50,704 nt of DNA, taken from DASYAE01 sp036501535. Its GTDB lineage: Bacteria > Actinomycetota > Actinomycetes > Streptomycetales > Catenulisporaceae. The stretch spans positions 1 to 50,704 of the forward strand of contig DASYAE010000035.1 in the NCBI GenBank assembly GCA_036501535.1, given 5' to 3'. Below the pieces are notes generated by a model that did no database searches, was not told the origin of the DNA, and saw only the letters and a program-made list of their open reading frames with translations. Position numbers and translations under genes: made by a program. Of this stretch, positions 17,176 through 25,449 are shown in pieces; the first letter of the stretch is position 1, and each line of letters opens with the position of its first letter.

Positions 17176-18588
17176 TCACGCCGGCTCGAGCCGGCGCGCG
17201 CTGCTGAACAGCCGGACCGGCTCGCCGAGCAGTCCCGTCTCCAGAATGCCAGAGGAGTCGGCGGTCATGCGCCAGTTCGCGTTCTTGGGGTTGCCGAGGA
17301 CGAGGACGGACCACCGCCGACCGGGATCGGCGGCGAGTTCGGCCGCCCGCTCGCCCTCGCGCCCGGCCGGGGGGTGCGCGAGGACGAGCAGGCCGGCGCG
17401 TGCCTCGTCGAGCAGCCCGGACGCGGCTTCGAGGCTCGCCGCGGTCTCGACACCGCCGGCGTCGGCCCCCTGGTCGGCGAACCCCACGCGCAGCACCGTG
17501 ATCCCGCGTGACCAGGGGCTGTTCGCCAGCTCCCGGGCCCAGTCGGCGGCCAGGCCGCGAGCCAGTCGCGAGTCGCCGTCGAGGCCGATCAGGCCGTGGG
17601 CCGCGGCGAGGTTCAGCAGCACCCTGCTGTTGGCGGACTCGCCCGCCGACACGAGCCGGGGATACGGCGCCTCCAGGGCATCGTTCACGGGCGCAGTCTG
17701 CAGCATGCGCAACGGAGCCGACCACGTGCGTCCCTGCTGCCCGCTCGCCCAGCCGGCGGGCGGGCGCTCGTCGGGCGCGGAGAGCCGCAGCGCGAGGGTC
17801 TCGGCGTTGACGACGACCGCCGCGACGCCCGGGACCTCGCGCCCGGCGCTCGCGCACGCGGTGGCCAGTGTCCGAAGCGCCCTGTCGATGGTCCAGGCGG
17901 CGGCCTCGTCGCGCGGCACGGCGGCAGGGGTCTTAGATCGCTTCGGACGCCAGGGGGCCTTGGCGGTACTCGCCGCGCCGGCCGTGCTCGGCTTGTTAGG
18001 CCCCTTACCTCCGCGCCCCGCGGTCGCACGGCCGCGCAGGAGCCACCATGCGCCCGCGCCCAGCAGCAGGAGCACGGCCACGATGCCGAGAATCAGCGGC
18101 AGCGAACTGTTCGACGTCTTCGACGAGCCGGCGCTCGCAGCCGGCGCCGTCGCGGAGGACTGCCCGGCGGCGGACGAGGCCCCCGGACTCTGCTGCGGCG
18201 CGGTGCCCGCGTTCGAGCCCGGATAGTCCGGCAGGGGCGCCGTGATGACGTTGTCCCCGGTGGCGCTGTTCGGCAGGACGAGGTACCAGCCCGGCTCGAT
18301 CACCGTGGGGCTCGTGACCTTCTGGCCGTCCGGCTCCACCCGGCCCTGGTTGAGGTCGAAGATCTCGGTGGAGTCGTTCCCGTTGCCCAGGAAGCGCTGC
18401 GCGATCTCGAACAGGAACTCGGGGGCGCCCTGATACGAGCTGCCCACGACGTAGTACTTCACCGGCGTCGCCGACGGGGTGTCCGCCGACGCGGCGCCGA
18501 TGCCGGCCGAGGCGGCCGACACCGACGCCGTCCCGACAGTCAAGGCGCGGCGCAGCGCTCCGGCCGCGCGGCGCAGCCGCGTTGTCAT
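17176..18588 (-). CDS. ESX-locus membrane protein with extracytoplasmic LysM-like domain
   Basis: A 470-residue protein. Residues 1-36 form a signal-like segment. Residues about 40-112 (KYYVVGSSYQGAPEFLFEIAQRFLG...IFDLNQGR...IEPGWYLVLP) read as a LysM-like domain. A Ser/Ala/Thr/Pro-rich linker follows, then one transmembrane helix near 163-187 ending in WWLLRGR. The C-terminal 230 residues are soluble and presumably cytoplasmic; they have alternating strands and helices but no motif I recognise. The gene is divergent from the WXG100-like gene and EccC. Proteins of this shape accompany ESX-type loci in actinomycetes and may anchor the machinery to peptidoglycan; that role is inferred. It does not look like EccB or EccE. 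Confidence 0.65.
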   Translation of the reverse strand: MTTRLRRAAGALRRALTVGTASVSAASAGIGAASADTPSATPVKYYVVGSSYQGAPEFLFEIAQRFLGNGNDSTEIFDLNQGRVEPDGQKVTSPTVIEPGWYLVLPNSATGDNVITAPLPDYPGSNAGTAPQQSPGASSAAGQSSATAPAASAGSSKTSNSSLPLILGIVAVLLLLGAGAWWLLRGRATAGRGGKGPNKPSTAGAASTAKAPWRPKRSKTPAAVPRDEAAAWTIDRALRTLATACASAGREVPGVAAVVVNAETLALRLSAPDERPPAGWASGQQGRTWSAPLRMLQTAPVNDALEAPYPRLVSAGESANSRVLLNLAAAHGLIGLDGDSRLARGLAADWARELANSPWSRGITVLRVGFADQGADAGGVETAASLEAASGLLDEARAGLLVLAHPPAGREGERAAELAADPGRRWSVLVLGNPKNANWRMTADSSGILETGLLGEPVRLFSSARRLEPA

Positions 18589-18687
18589 CGCCGATCTCCT
18601 CGGGCCTGTGGCGGAAGAAGGGCGGGCCGGGCATTCGGCCCCTTACGATCCTTGGTCAGCCGCGCCCGGAAAGTCAACGAGCGGCAC

Positions 18688-18703
18688 TGGGCCCAGGGGC
18701 CCA
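18688..18703. promoter_or_regulatory. inverted repeat in the divergent ESX promoter region
   Basis: TGGGCCC-AG-GGGCCCA is a perfect seven-base dyad with a two-base centre in the 230-base gap between the LysM-like gene and the WXG100-like gene. It could be an operator; GC-rich dyads are frequent here, so support is modest. Confidence 0.35.
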
Positions 18704-18818
18704 TAGCGCCAGGTCCCGGGCCTGGACCGGCCCGAGCCGGGCTGCCTAACGTTGCCAGTGTTCGTGCATGAGACGTGTCGGCGCGGGGAGCGGCGGCACC
18801 AGAGGAAGGGACCATCCG

Positions 18819-19118
18819 ATGCCGAACCTCAACGTCACCTACGGGGACATGTCGGACAGCGCGAGCCGTATGCGCAACAACAAGGCCGACATCGACGCGA
18901 AGATCGCGGACTGCAAGAGCATCGTCGACACGCTGACCGGGTCCGGTTTCGTCACCGACCAGGCCTCGGGCCGCTTCGACGAGGTGCACACCGAGTTCGT
19001 GAACTCGGCGAACCAGCTCATGGACTCGCTGGACCAGCTCTCGCAGTGGCTGGACAAGGCCGTCAGTTCGTTGCAGGACATGGACACGCAGATGGCCCAG
19101 TCCCTCAACCAGCAGTGA
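18819..19118 (+). CDS. WXG100/ESAT-6-like protein lacking the WXG motif
   Basis: A 99-residue, all-helical protein with the size and two-helix layout of ESX substrates: helix 1 (about 6-38), a turn, then helix 2 (about 52-95). At the turn, where Trp-X-Gly is expected, the sequence is GSGFVTDQASGRF, so Phe replaces Trp and the Gly is displaced. The following F-x3-H-x3-F (FDEVHTEF) pattern fits WXG100 helix 2. ATG at 18819 is preceded by GAGGAAGGG. It lies directly upstream of the EccC gene (91-base gap). Export by the type VII machinery is inferred from family and position. No second small partner gene is visible, so it may form a homodimer. Confidence 0.7.
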   Translation: MPNLNVTYGDMSDSASRMRNNKADIDAKIADCKSIVDTLTGSGFVTDQASGRFDEVHTEFVNSANQLMDSLDQLSQWLDKAVSSLQDMDTQMAQSLNQQ

Positions 19119-19209
19119 CCCGGCCGGGACGACGGATACCGCGGATACAGCTGACACCGCGGATCCCGCCGATCCGGCGGCAGCGAGAGGGCTGAGTGGA
19201 GGCCGTCGC

Positions 19210-22200
19210 ATGAAGATCACGGTGGCCCGCCCCGGCGGGTGGTCGCACGACGTCCTCGTCGACGCCGACCCGGCCACGCCGGTGCGGGACGTCGTCAAGG
19301 GCCTGCAGGACGCGGTGGCCCCCGGCGCTGCGGGCCCCGTGTCCGCGGGGCCGGACGGCGGCGCGGTCTACCTCGGCCGGAGACGGCTCGACCTGTCCTC
19401 GCCGTTCGGCGCCTCGTGCGTCCGCGACGGCGCGGTGCTCTGGATCGGCGCCCCGGGCGAGGCCGCCGAGCAGGGGCCGGGACTGGTCACCGTGCGCGCC
19501 GTCGCCGGCGCCGCGGCCGGGCGGGTCTGGCAGCTCGCCGCGGGCGAGCACGTGATCGGCTCGGACGCCTCCTGCGCCGTCCGGCTCGGCGCCGAGCATC
19601 CGGCATACGTCGCCGCCGTGCGGGTCAGCCTCGACGCGGCGGTGCGCATCCGGGCCGCCTCCACGAGGCAGGTCCTGGAACTCGATCACGAGGCCCTGTC
19701 CGAGAACGAGGTGCCCTGGACCGAGGACGCGCTGCTGCGGATCGGCGACACCCGCTACGAGGTGCACGCCGCGCTCCAGCCGGACGCGAGGGTCGAGCCC
19801 TCCCCGGACGGCGAATGGCTCGACTACAACCGGCCCCCGCGGCTGCTGCCGCCCGAGCGCGCCGCCGCCTTCCGCCTGCCGGCCGAGCCCGCGCCGCCGC
19901 GCCAGAATCCGGTCCCCTGGATCACGGCCCTGCTTCCGGCGGCCCTCGGCGGCGTGATGGTGCTCGTCATGCACAACACCGAGTACCTGATCATGGCCGG
20001 GATGTCGCCGGTCATGATGCTCGGCAACTGGTTCAACGGCCGTCGCCAGGGCCGGGTCGGCCAGCGCCGCCAGATGACCGACTACACCGAGCAGGTGTCC
20101 AGGACGGAGAACGAGATCTCCGACGCGGTCGCCGCCGCCCGGCGCGTTCGCCGCGCGGCCAGCCCGGACGCGGCCGAGCTGCTGCTGATCGCCACCGGGC
20201 CGCGCAGCCGCCTGTGGGAGCGCAGGCGCAGCGACCCGGACCACCTGCTGGTGCGGGTCGGACTCGCGGACCTCGACAGCGGCGTGGTCGTCGACGGCGC
20301 GGACGCGGCGCAGCGCCGTGCCGAGGGCCGGGTCGCCCGCGCCGTGCCCGCCGCGTTCTCGATCTCGCAGGCCGGCGTCGTCGGCGTGGCCGGCCCGGGC
20401 CAGTGGCCCCGGCGGATGGCGCGCTGGCTGGCCGGCCAGGCGGCGGTTCTGCAGAGCCCCCGCGACCTGCAGCTCTATGTGCTCACCGACCCGGCCGGGG
20501 ACGCGCTGTGGGACTGGGCGGCCTGGCTGCCGCACACCCGCCCCTCCCTCGGCCAGCAGGCGCTCACGCTCGTCGGCGCGGACGCCGAGAGCCTCGGCCG
20601 GCGCGTCGCCGAACTCTGCGACCTGATCGCGGTCCGGCAGCGGGCCCGGCTCAACGCGGGAAGCGGCGCCCCGCTCGCGGACCCGGACATCGTCGTGGTC
20701 TTCGACGGCGCGCTGCGGCTGCGCGCGCTGCCCGGCGTCGTCCAGGTGCTGCGCGAAGGGCCCGCGGTGGGTGTCTACAGCATCTGCGTCGACGCCGACG
20801 AGCGCACCCTGCCCGAGGAGTGCACGACCGTGCTGCTCGGCGGCCCCGGACTGCCCGTCAGCCTGCGCCAGCAGCGCGCCGCGCGGATCGACGGGATCCT
20901 CGCCGACGACCTCGCCGACGAGTGGTTCCCGGCCGTGGGCCGCAGGCTCGCCCCGCTGCGCGACGTCAGCGACGTCCAGGGCGACATGGCGCTGCCCGAC
21001 TCCGCGCGGCTGCTCGAGGTGCTCGACCTCGAGGACCCGAGCGCCGGCGGGATCGCCTCCCGCTGGACCGCCTCGGGCCGCAGCACCAGGGCCGTCATCG
21101 GCATCTCGCTAGACGGCCCGTTCGCCCTCGACCTGGTCGCGCACGGACCGCACGGACTGGTCGCCGGGACCACCGGCTCCGGCAAGTCGGAGTTCCTGCA
21201 GAGCCTGGTGGCCTCGCTCGCCGTGGCCAACCGCCCGGACGCGATGACGTTCGTGCTCGTGGACTACAAGGGCGGCGCGGCCTTCAAGGACTGCGTTAAT
21301 CTGCCGCACACCGTCGGCATGGTCACCGACCTCGACACGCACCTCGTGGAGCGCGCGCTCACCTCGCTGGGCGCGGAGCTCACCCGCCGCGAGCACATCC
21401 TCGCCGACGCGGGCGCCAAGGACCTCGAGGACTACATCGACTACGCGACCCGGCGCCCCGAGCTCGCGCCGGTCCCCAGGCTGCTCATCGTGATCGACGA
21501 GTTCGCCTCGATGGTGCGCGAGCTGCCCGACTTCGTCACCGGCCTGGTGAACATCGCCCAGCGCGGCCGGTCCCTGGGCATCCACCTGATCCTCGCCACG
21601 CAGCGGCCCTCCGGCGTCGTCTCGGCGGAGATCCGCGCCAACACGAACCTGCGGGTGGCGCTGCGCGTGACGGACGCGGCGGAGAGCAACGACGTCATCG
21701 ACGCCCGCGAGGCGGCGAACATCTCCGCCAACCAGCCCGGACGCGCGTACGCGCGACTCGGGCACAGCTCCCTGATCCCGTTCCAGACCGGCCGGGTCGG
21801 CGGCCGCCGGCCCCGGCACGACCAGAGCGCCGCGGCGCCCGAGCCGTTCCTGCGCGCGGTCGGCTGGCTCGACCTCGGCCGGCCGGCCCCCGCGCGCCCG
21901 CGGCAGTCCGGCGAGACCGACGTCGTCACCGACCTGAGCGTGCTCGTCCAGGCGATCGGCCGCGCCAACGACATGATGGGCATCTCCGCGCAGCGCCGCC
22001 CCTGGCTGCCCCCGCTCCCGTCCGCACCGGTGGTCGAGCTCGCGAAGGAGCCGACGGCGGGGCCGCGCGGCGAGCCGGTCTTCTCCTGGGCGGTCCAGGA
22101 CCTGCCCGCCGCACAGCGCCAGGAGCCGGTGGTCATCGACCTGGCCACGTTCGGCCATCTGCACATCATCGGCGCCCCGCGCTCCGGCCGCTCCCAGGCC

Positions 22201-23391
22201 CTGCGCACCGTCGCGGCCGCGGCCGCGAGCGCGTCGAGCGTCACCGACCTGCACATCTACGGAATCGACTGCGGCAACGGGGCGCTGCTGCCGCTGACGC
22301 GGTTCCCGCACTGCGGCGCCATCGCGCAGCGCGCCGAGACCGAGCGCGCCGTCCGGCTGCTCAAGCGCATGCACGAGGAAGTGCTGCGCCGGCAGCGGAT
22401 CCTCGGCGAAGGCGGCTTCGCGGATCTGACCGAACTGCGTCAGGCGAGCGCGCAGGCGGACAAGCTGCCGCACGTCCTGCTGCTGCTCGACCGCTGGGAG
22501 GGCTTCATGGGCACCCTCGGCGAGCACGACAACGGATCGCTCACCGATACCATCCACACCCTGATGCGCGAGGGCGCGAGCGTCGGACTGCACGTCGTGA
22601 TCGCCGGCGACCGCATGCTGCTCAGCGGCCGGATCGCCTCGCTGACCGAGGACAAGCTCGCGCTGCGCCTCTCCGACCGCACCGACTTCAGCCTCGTGGG
22701 CCTCAACCCGCGCAACATCCCGGAGTCCATGCCGCCGGGCCGCGGCTACCGCGCGCCGAGCTCGGTCGAGACGCAGATCGCGCTCATCGCCGCCGACCCG
22801 TCCGGACCGGCCCAGGTCGCCGCGCTGCGCACGCTCGCCGACCGGCTGACCGAGCGCGAGTCGGCGGTGCCGAAGGACAAGCGCCCAAGCCGGATCGCCG
22901 TGCTGCCCACGCAGCTCTCCTTCGAGGACGCATACGGTCGCGTCGAACAGCAGCGGCCGATGTGGGCGCTGCTCGGCGTCGGCGGCGACGAGCTCGAACC
23001 CGTCGGGGCCGACCTCGCCGGGGACCGGCCGACCTTCCTGATCGCAGGACCCTCACGATCGGGGCGCAGCACCGCCCTGGGCGTGATGGCCGAGTCGCTG
23101 CTGCGCGCCGGGACGCAGATCGTCATCGGCGCGCCGATGGCCTCGCCGCTGCGCGCCCTGGCCAGCCGAACGGGGGTGCGCGGCCTGGTGACATCCGAGG
23201 CGCCGGCCGAGCAGGAGTTCTCCGCGCTGCTCGACCCGGGCGACGGCCCCGTCGTGCTCGTGATCGACGACGGCGAGCTGTGGCGCGAGTTATTCTGTTA
23301 CACGACGGACAGGGCAGCGTCCTCGACGTCGTACTCGGCGCCGTGGGACTGGGGCTGGGCGGGGTCGCCGCCGGCGCCTCCCAGTTCCTGA
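19210..23391 (+). CDS. eccC: EccC-type FtsK/SpoIIIE ATPase of type VII secretion, C-terminally truncated
   Basis: A 1393-residue motor. Residues 1-200 include an FHA-like beta domain (GRVWQLAAGEHVIGSDASCAVRLG). Two transmembrane helices lie near 235-275, followed by three FtsK-type ATPase domains. Domain 1 has a full Walker A GTTGSGKSE (near 653) and Walker B LLIVIDEFA. Domains 2 (GAPRSGRSQ, near 988) and 3 (GPSRSGRST, near 1280) have Arg in place of the Walker Lys, so only domain 1 looks catalytic. In domain 3 the Walker B region VVLVIDDGELWRE is followed at about 23290 by 33 unrelated residues and a stop, and the last 80-100 residues of an EccC are missing. From that point the +2 frame carries a different protein. 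Whether the shortened protein works is doubtful, since the last domain normally receives substrate signals. Confidence 0.85.
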   Translation: MKITVARPGGWSHDVLVDADPATPVRDVVKGLQDAVAPGAAGPVSAGPDGGAVYLGRRRLDLSSPFGASCVRDGAVLWIGAPGEAAEQGPGLVTVRAVAGAAAGRVWQLAAGEHVIGSDASCAVRLGAEHPAYVAAVRVSLDAAVRIRAASTRQVLELDHEALSENEVPWTEDALLRIGDTRYEVHAALQPDARVEPSPDGEWLDYNRPPRLLPPERAAAFRLPAEPAPPRQNPVPWITALLPAALGGVMVLVMHNTEYLIMAGMSPVMMLGNWFNGRRQGRVGQRRQMTDYTEQVSRTENEISDAVAAARRVRRAASPDAAELLLIATGPRSRLWERRRSDPDHLLVRVGLADLDSGVVVDGADAAQRRAEGRVARAVPAAFSISQAGVVGVAGPGQWPRRMARWLAGQAAVLQSPRDLQLYVLTDPAGDALWDWAAWLPHTRPSLGQQALTLVGADAESLGRRVAELCDLIAVRQRARLNAGSGAPLADPDIVVVFDGALRLRALPGVVQVLREGPAVGVYSICVDADERTLPEECTTVLLGGPGLPVSLRQQRAARIDGILADDLADEWFPAVGRRLAPLRDVSDVQGDMALPDSARLLEVLDLEDPSAGGIASRWTASGRSTRAVIGISLDGPFALDLVAHGPHGLVAGTTGSGKSEFLQSLVASLAVANRPDAMTFVLVDYKGGAAFKDCVNLPHTVGMVTDLDTHLVERALTSLGAELTRREHILADAGAKDLEDYIDYATRRPELAPVPRLLIVIDEFASMVRELPDFVTGLVNIAQRGRSLGIHLILATQRPSGVVSAEIRANTNLRVALRVTDAAESNDVIDAREAANISANQPGRAYARLGHSSLIPFQTGRVGGRRPRHDQSAAAPEPFLRAVGWLDLGRPAPARPRQSGETDVVTDLSVLVQAIGRANDMMGISAQRRPWLPPLPSAPVVELAKEPTAGPRGEPVFSWAVQDLPAAQRQEPVVIDLATFGHLHIIGAPRSGRSQALRTVAAAAASASSVTDLHIYGIDCGNGALLPLTRFPHCGAIAQRAETERAVRLLKRMHEEVLRRQRILGEGGFADLTELRQASAQADKLPHVLLLLDRWEGFMGTLGEHDNGSLTDTIHTLMREGASVGLHVVIAGDRMLLSGRIASLTEDKLALRLSDRTDFSLVGLNPRNIPESMPPGRGYRAPSSVETQIALIAADPSGPAQVAALRTLADRLTERESAVPKDKRPSRIAVLPTQLSFEDAYGRVEQQRPMWALLGVGGDELEPVGADLAGDRPTFLIAGPSRSGRSTALGVMAESLLRAGTQIVIGAPMASPLRALASRTGVRGLVTSEAPAEQEFSALLDPGDGPVVLVIDDGELWRELFCYTTDRAASSTSYSAPWDWGWAGSPPAPPSS

Positions 23392-23987
23392 AGGGCGCGG
23401 CCACCGACGCCAAGGCGCTCGCGAACCTGGCCGGGCGGCCGGACGGCGAGGCGCTGACCTTCAACCCGGGCGCCCTCGGCGAGGACATCCAGCTGAGCGA
23501 CCTCACCCCGCGGCCCGCGGGAGCGGCGGACGCCGCCGCCGGCGGCCGCCCCAGCGTGGGCGTGACGGCCACCAACTGGATCACGCCGAAGAACGCCGCC
23601 ACGGACTGGGAGACCCAGTCCGACTGGTACAACAACCCGCTGGTCAACGCGGCCCTCGGCAAGCTGGGGCAGTCGGGCGGCACGCTGGGCAAGTTCGGCG
23701 CCACCCCCGACGTCGGGTTCTGGAGCTCGGCCGGGCAGCAGCTCAAGGGGGCCGGGAACCTCTGGGGCAGCGTGTTCAGCAACCCGAAGGGGTTCGCCAC
23801 CGAGTTCGCCGGCGTGCTCGGCGGATGGAGCGGATACCGCGGCTTCGCCGGCGCCATGGGGGCGGTCGGCGGCAAGATCTCGCCGCTCTGGTACGCGTGG
23901 GGCGCCGGCAACGGGATCTTCAACCTCGGCGCCGGCCTCGCCGTCCCCGGCGCGGAGCTGACCAACCAGCTCCCGCCGGTCAACTGA
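23289..23987 (+). pseudogene. C-terminal remnant of a probable ESX-associated/secreted protein
   Basis: From the breakpoint at 23289 an open frame of 232 codons runs to 23987 with normal codon use but no start at its beginning; the first usable codon is a GTG at 23343 without a ribosome binding site. It has a Gly/Ala-rich hydrophobic stretch (VLDVVLGAVGLGLGGVAAGAS), a Pro/Ala linker, then a Trp/Gly/Asn-rich region (TNWITPKNAATDWETQSDWYNNPLVN, WSGYRGFAGAMGAVGGKISPLWYAWG). The composition recalls the middle and tail of long WXG100-headed proteins in ESX loci, but I cannot name a family. It is most simply the tail of a gene whose start was lost together with the end of EccC. Confidence 0.6.
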
Positions 23988-24016
23988 CCGATCGACACGG
24001 CAGCAGGGGTGCACAA

Positions 24017-24784
24017 GTGACGACCATGACGGACGAGCTGACGGCGGCGCTCACGCTGCCCTGGCACTGGGAATGGGTGCCGGGCGCATCCGCGGGCCCT
24101 GAGACGCGCGGGATCTGGAGCGACCATGTCGTCGAGCTCTTCGAGGACTGGACGCGCGGGGGCTGGGACGCCGCCCGCGCGGCCTGGCCCAAGGAGGCGG
24201 GCGCCGAGTTCCCGTTCACGGCCGAGACCGTCGGCCGCGGCACCGCGCAGTGGCTCATCGACCGCGCCGACAAGCTGCCGAAGGGGCAACGGCTGGCCTG
24301 GGGCGCCGGGTTCTCCGGCGGATGGCCGCGCTGGGCCCCGGTGCCGGTCGTGGTCGAGTTCCGCGCTCCCGCCGCCGACGACCCGATCTACCTGATGGAG
24401 CTCGTCGGCGCGGACCCGGCCCCGCAGAACGACCGGCGCGGCTCGGCGACCGACTACGTCACCACCCCGTACGGCGACGGCCTGCGCGTGCTCAGCTTCG
24501 ACCGCAGCACCGACGGCATGGCCTTCGGCCGGCTCGACGCCGCGATGCGCCTGGACTGGCCGGCGGCGGACGACGGCCGTCCGGCCGTGCGCCTCGACGT
24601 GGTGCTGACCACGCGCGTGGTCGACATGGCTCTGATGGCCGTGATCGGCCCGGGCGTCGAGCAGCTGATGCAGCGGATCGCGGCCGAGCCGCTGCCCGTC
24701 AGATCCGGGCCCGCGCGATCCGCTTGGAAGGCGGCCGCATCCGTGAATGTAGAGTCCACGAACACAGAGGCGGCCCTGCAGTGA
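24017..24784 (+). CDS. unrecognised protein in the ESX locus
   Basis: A 255-residue soluble protein with no signal peptide or membrane helix. It is rich in Trp near the N-terminus (LPWHWEWVPG, GIWSDHVVELFEDWTRGGWDAARAAWP), followed by an alpha/beta region with a WAPVPVVVEFRAP strand and a DYVTTPYGDGLRVLSFDR segment. I do not recognise a family. GTG at 24017 is preferred over ATG at 24026 because AGGGG lies seven bases upstream of it. It starts 30 bases after the preceding remnant and overlaps the next gene by four bases (GTGA), so these form one transcription unit with EccC. A chaperone-like or accessory role is conceivable, by position only. Confidence 0.65.
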   Translation: MTTMTDELTAALTLPWHWEWVPGASAGPETRGIWSDHVVELFEDWTRGGWDAARAAWPKEAGAEFPFTAETVGRGTAQWLIDRADKLPKGQRLAWGAGFSGGWPRWAPVPVVVEFRAPAADDPIYLMELVGADPAPQNDRRGSATDYVTTPYGDGLRVLSFDRSTDGMAFGRLDAAMRLDWPAADDGRPAVRLDVVLTTRVVDMALMAVIGPGVEQLMQRIAAEPLPVRSGPARSAWKAAASVNVESTNTEAALQ

Positions 24785-25434
24785 TCGACTTCGAGCTCAT
24801 CGTCCCGGACGGCTGGGTGGTGCTCCCGACCACGCCCGAGAGCACGCGCCTGCGCACCGCCGCCATCGACGCGATCATCAGGACCTTCCTGCCCGACTCC
24901 ATGCCCCGCGACTCGGCCGGCCCGTGGCGCCGCGAACTGCGCAAGCAGCTGCTGGCCGCGACCGACGACGCCTGCCGCAACGGCGCCAGGTCCGTGCTCC
25001 TTCCGCTCAGCCGGTTCAACGGCAGGCGCATCCCCGGATCGATGATCATGACGGTGATGGAGGACGAAGCCCGGCCGGCGCAGGATCCCGAGCAGCTGCT
25101 CGCCTCGATTCTCGCCGACGCGGGCTCCGACGGCGCGTTCCGCGAGATCGGCGGCGCCTCCGCGGTCCGCGTCGCCTCGGTCGTCCGGGCTCCGGCCCTC
25201 GGCCGCGACGCCCTGGGCCGCCGGGTCGGCTACTACCTCGCGCACCCCGAGCGCCCGGGCGTCTGGGGCCTGCTGACCTTCACGGTGCTGGCCGAGGGGG
25301 ACACCGTCGAGGACCCGGACGTCCAGGCCGTCGAGCTCCTGTTCGACTCCATCGTCTCCACCGTGCGCTGGGCCGACCGGGACGCCGTCCCCACCGAGGA
25401 CGAAATCCTCGCAAGCCTGGCGCCCGCAGCCTGA
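24781..25434 (+). CDS. unrecognised protein, translationally coupled to the previous gene
   Basis: A 217-residue soluble protein that begins IDFELIVPDGWVVLPTTPES and contains several beta strands (SVLLPLSRFNGRRIPGSMIMTVME, VGYYLAHPERPGVWGLLTFTVL) ending in VELLFDSIVSTVRW. The pattern of an opening phrase 'P-x-G-W' and a closing 'D-x-I-x-x-T-x-R-W' is like actinobacterial PsbP/DcrB-fold proteins, but the match is only by eye. The GTG start overlaps the preceding stop, so the two proteins are probably made in equal amounts and may form a complex. It ends 15 bases before the convergent SDR gene. Confidence 0.6.
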   Translation: MIDFELIVPDGWVVLPTTPESTRLRTAAIDAIIRTFLPDSMPRDSAGPWRRELRKQLLAATDDACRNGARSVLLPLSRFNGRRIPGSMIMTVMEDEARPAQDPEQLLASILADAGSDGAFREIGGASAVRVASVVRAPALGRDALGRRVGYYLAHPERPGVWGLLTFTVLAEGDTVEDPDVQAVELLFDSIVSTVRWADRDAVPTEDEILASLAPAA

Positions 25435-25449
25435 GACGCAGGACCCGTG

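Noticed and set aside
19239..21299. Long second open frame inside EccC, Arg/Gly/Ala-rich
   Set aside because: It is a product of very high GC content; composition is low-complexity and basic, there is no domain or ribosome binding site, and the EccC frame has clear motifs throughout.
23280..23400. Programmed frameshift in EccC
   Set aside because: The other frame after the junction does not continue EccC domain 3 but carries an unrelated protein, so a frameshift would not restore a family-length EccC.
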